Assembly: GCA_963665865.2 (NCBI GenBank)
Contig: CAXXWF010000001.1
Span: forward strand, 3,162,001 to 3,226,000
Reading direction: 5' to 3'
Length of the DNA stretch: 64,000 nucleotides
Source of the DNA: PHAA01 sp963665865
Lineage (GTDB): Bacteria; Bacillota; Syntrophomonadia; Syntrophomonadales; Syntrophomonadaceae
The position numbers were made by a program, and so were the translations under genes. The notes under the pieces are model-generated. The model saw nothing but the letters and a program-made list of their open reading frames with translations. It did not search any database and was not told where the DNA came from. Below, piece by piece: positions 63,980 through 64,000 of the stretch; within the stretch, counting starts at the first letter, position 1, and the number at the start of each line of letters is the position of its first letter.

Positions 63980-64000
63980 AACATTACTTAGAATCGGAAT
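63976..64000 (+). CDS. Start of a gene coupled to the sigma factor (probable anti-sigma factor), partial
   Basis: ATG at 63976 follows AGGAGGAACAGGG and overlaps the sigma factor stop. Only MKHYLESE is visible before the window ends. By position it is probably the cognate anti-sigma factor; the residues seen cannot confirm that. Confidence 0.5.

Noticed and set aside
1..64000. CRISPR array, rRNA or tRNA genes
   Set aside because: No regularly spaced short repeats and no recognisable rRNA or tRNA sequence were found by reading; tmRNA is the only stable RNA seen.

Overview
The window looks like a chromosomal segment of a syntrophic, fatty-acid-metabolising Firmicute close to Syntrophomonas (Syntrophomonadaceae). 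This is inferred from gene content: a large acyl-CoA/beta-oxidation island, two near-identical membrane pyrophosphatase genes, a sigma-54 system, and Firmicute-type whiA, rapZ, cggR and secG. No rRNA or tRNA gene was seen.

Layout. (1) 1-8.4 kb is accessory: a Fic protein, two surface or secreted proteins (SLH and NHL/copper-amine-oxidase-like), two copies of a REP-associated tyrosine transposase bounded by REP-like palindromes, and the C-terminal remnant of a large serine recombinase whose reading frame runs into the 3' end of ssrA. (2) 8.4-14.3 kb holds ssrA (tmRNA), smpB, rnr, an HD-domain protein, an esterase and a stand-alone SIR2-like protein. (3) 14.4-40.9 kb is a metabolic island bounded by two directly repeated hppA genes. 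Between them lie two AMP-forming acyl-CoA synthetases, two kinds of CoA-transferase, a crotonase, a MaoC hydratase, a thioesterase, a GntP-type permease, a decayed adenylate kinase, a four-gene set of 2-hydroxyacyl-CoA dehydratase/benzoyl-CoA reductase type (two large subunits plus two ASKHA ATPases), a thiolase, a FadN-like fused dehydrogenase/hydratase and a divergent sigma-54 activator. (4) 41-48.6 kb is secG and a glycolytic operon cggR-gap-pgk-tpiA-gpmI-eno. (5) 48.7-55.9 kb holds rpoN, whiA, rapZ, a sugar-phosphate isomerase, a ROK kinase relic, a ferredoxin-like DUF362 protein, a HAD phosphatase and a small membrane protein. (6) 56-63.1 kb is uvrB-uvrA-uvrC. (7) The right edge has an ECF-like sigma factor followed by the first codons of a translationally coupled gene.

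How it fits together. The synthetases consume ATP and release AMP plus pyrophosphate, and the flanking pyrophosphatases could conserve that pyrophosphate as an ion gradient. The operon starting with the FadN-like gene has an excellent -24/-12 promoter. Upstream of it lie three copies of a TACAnTTTGTAAAC motif and two perfect dyads, next to a divergent sigma-54 activator; rpoN itself is 10 kb away.

The most interesting points are the four-subunit ATP-driven reductase/dehydratase set under apparent sigma-54 control, the mosaic hppA duplication that brackets the island, and the REP/RAYT family with a perfect 33-bp hairpin REPIN. Two other dispersed repeat families occur, one of which supplies the uvrB stop codon. 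Several genes are decayed: adk, a small unknown gene, a ROK kinase, a recombinase and the second RAYT.
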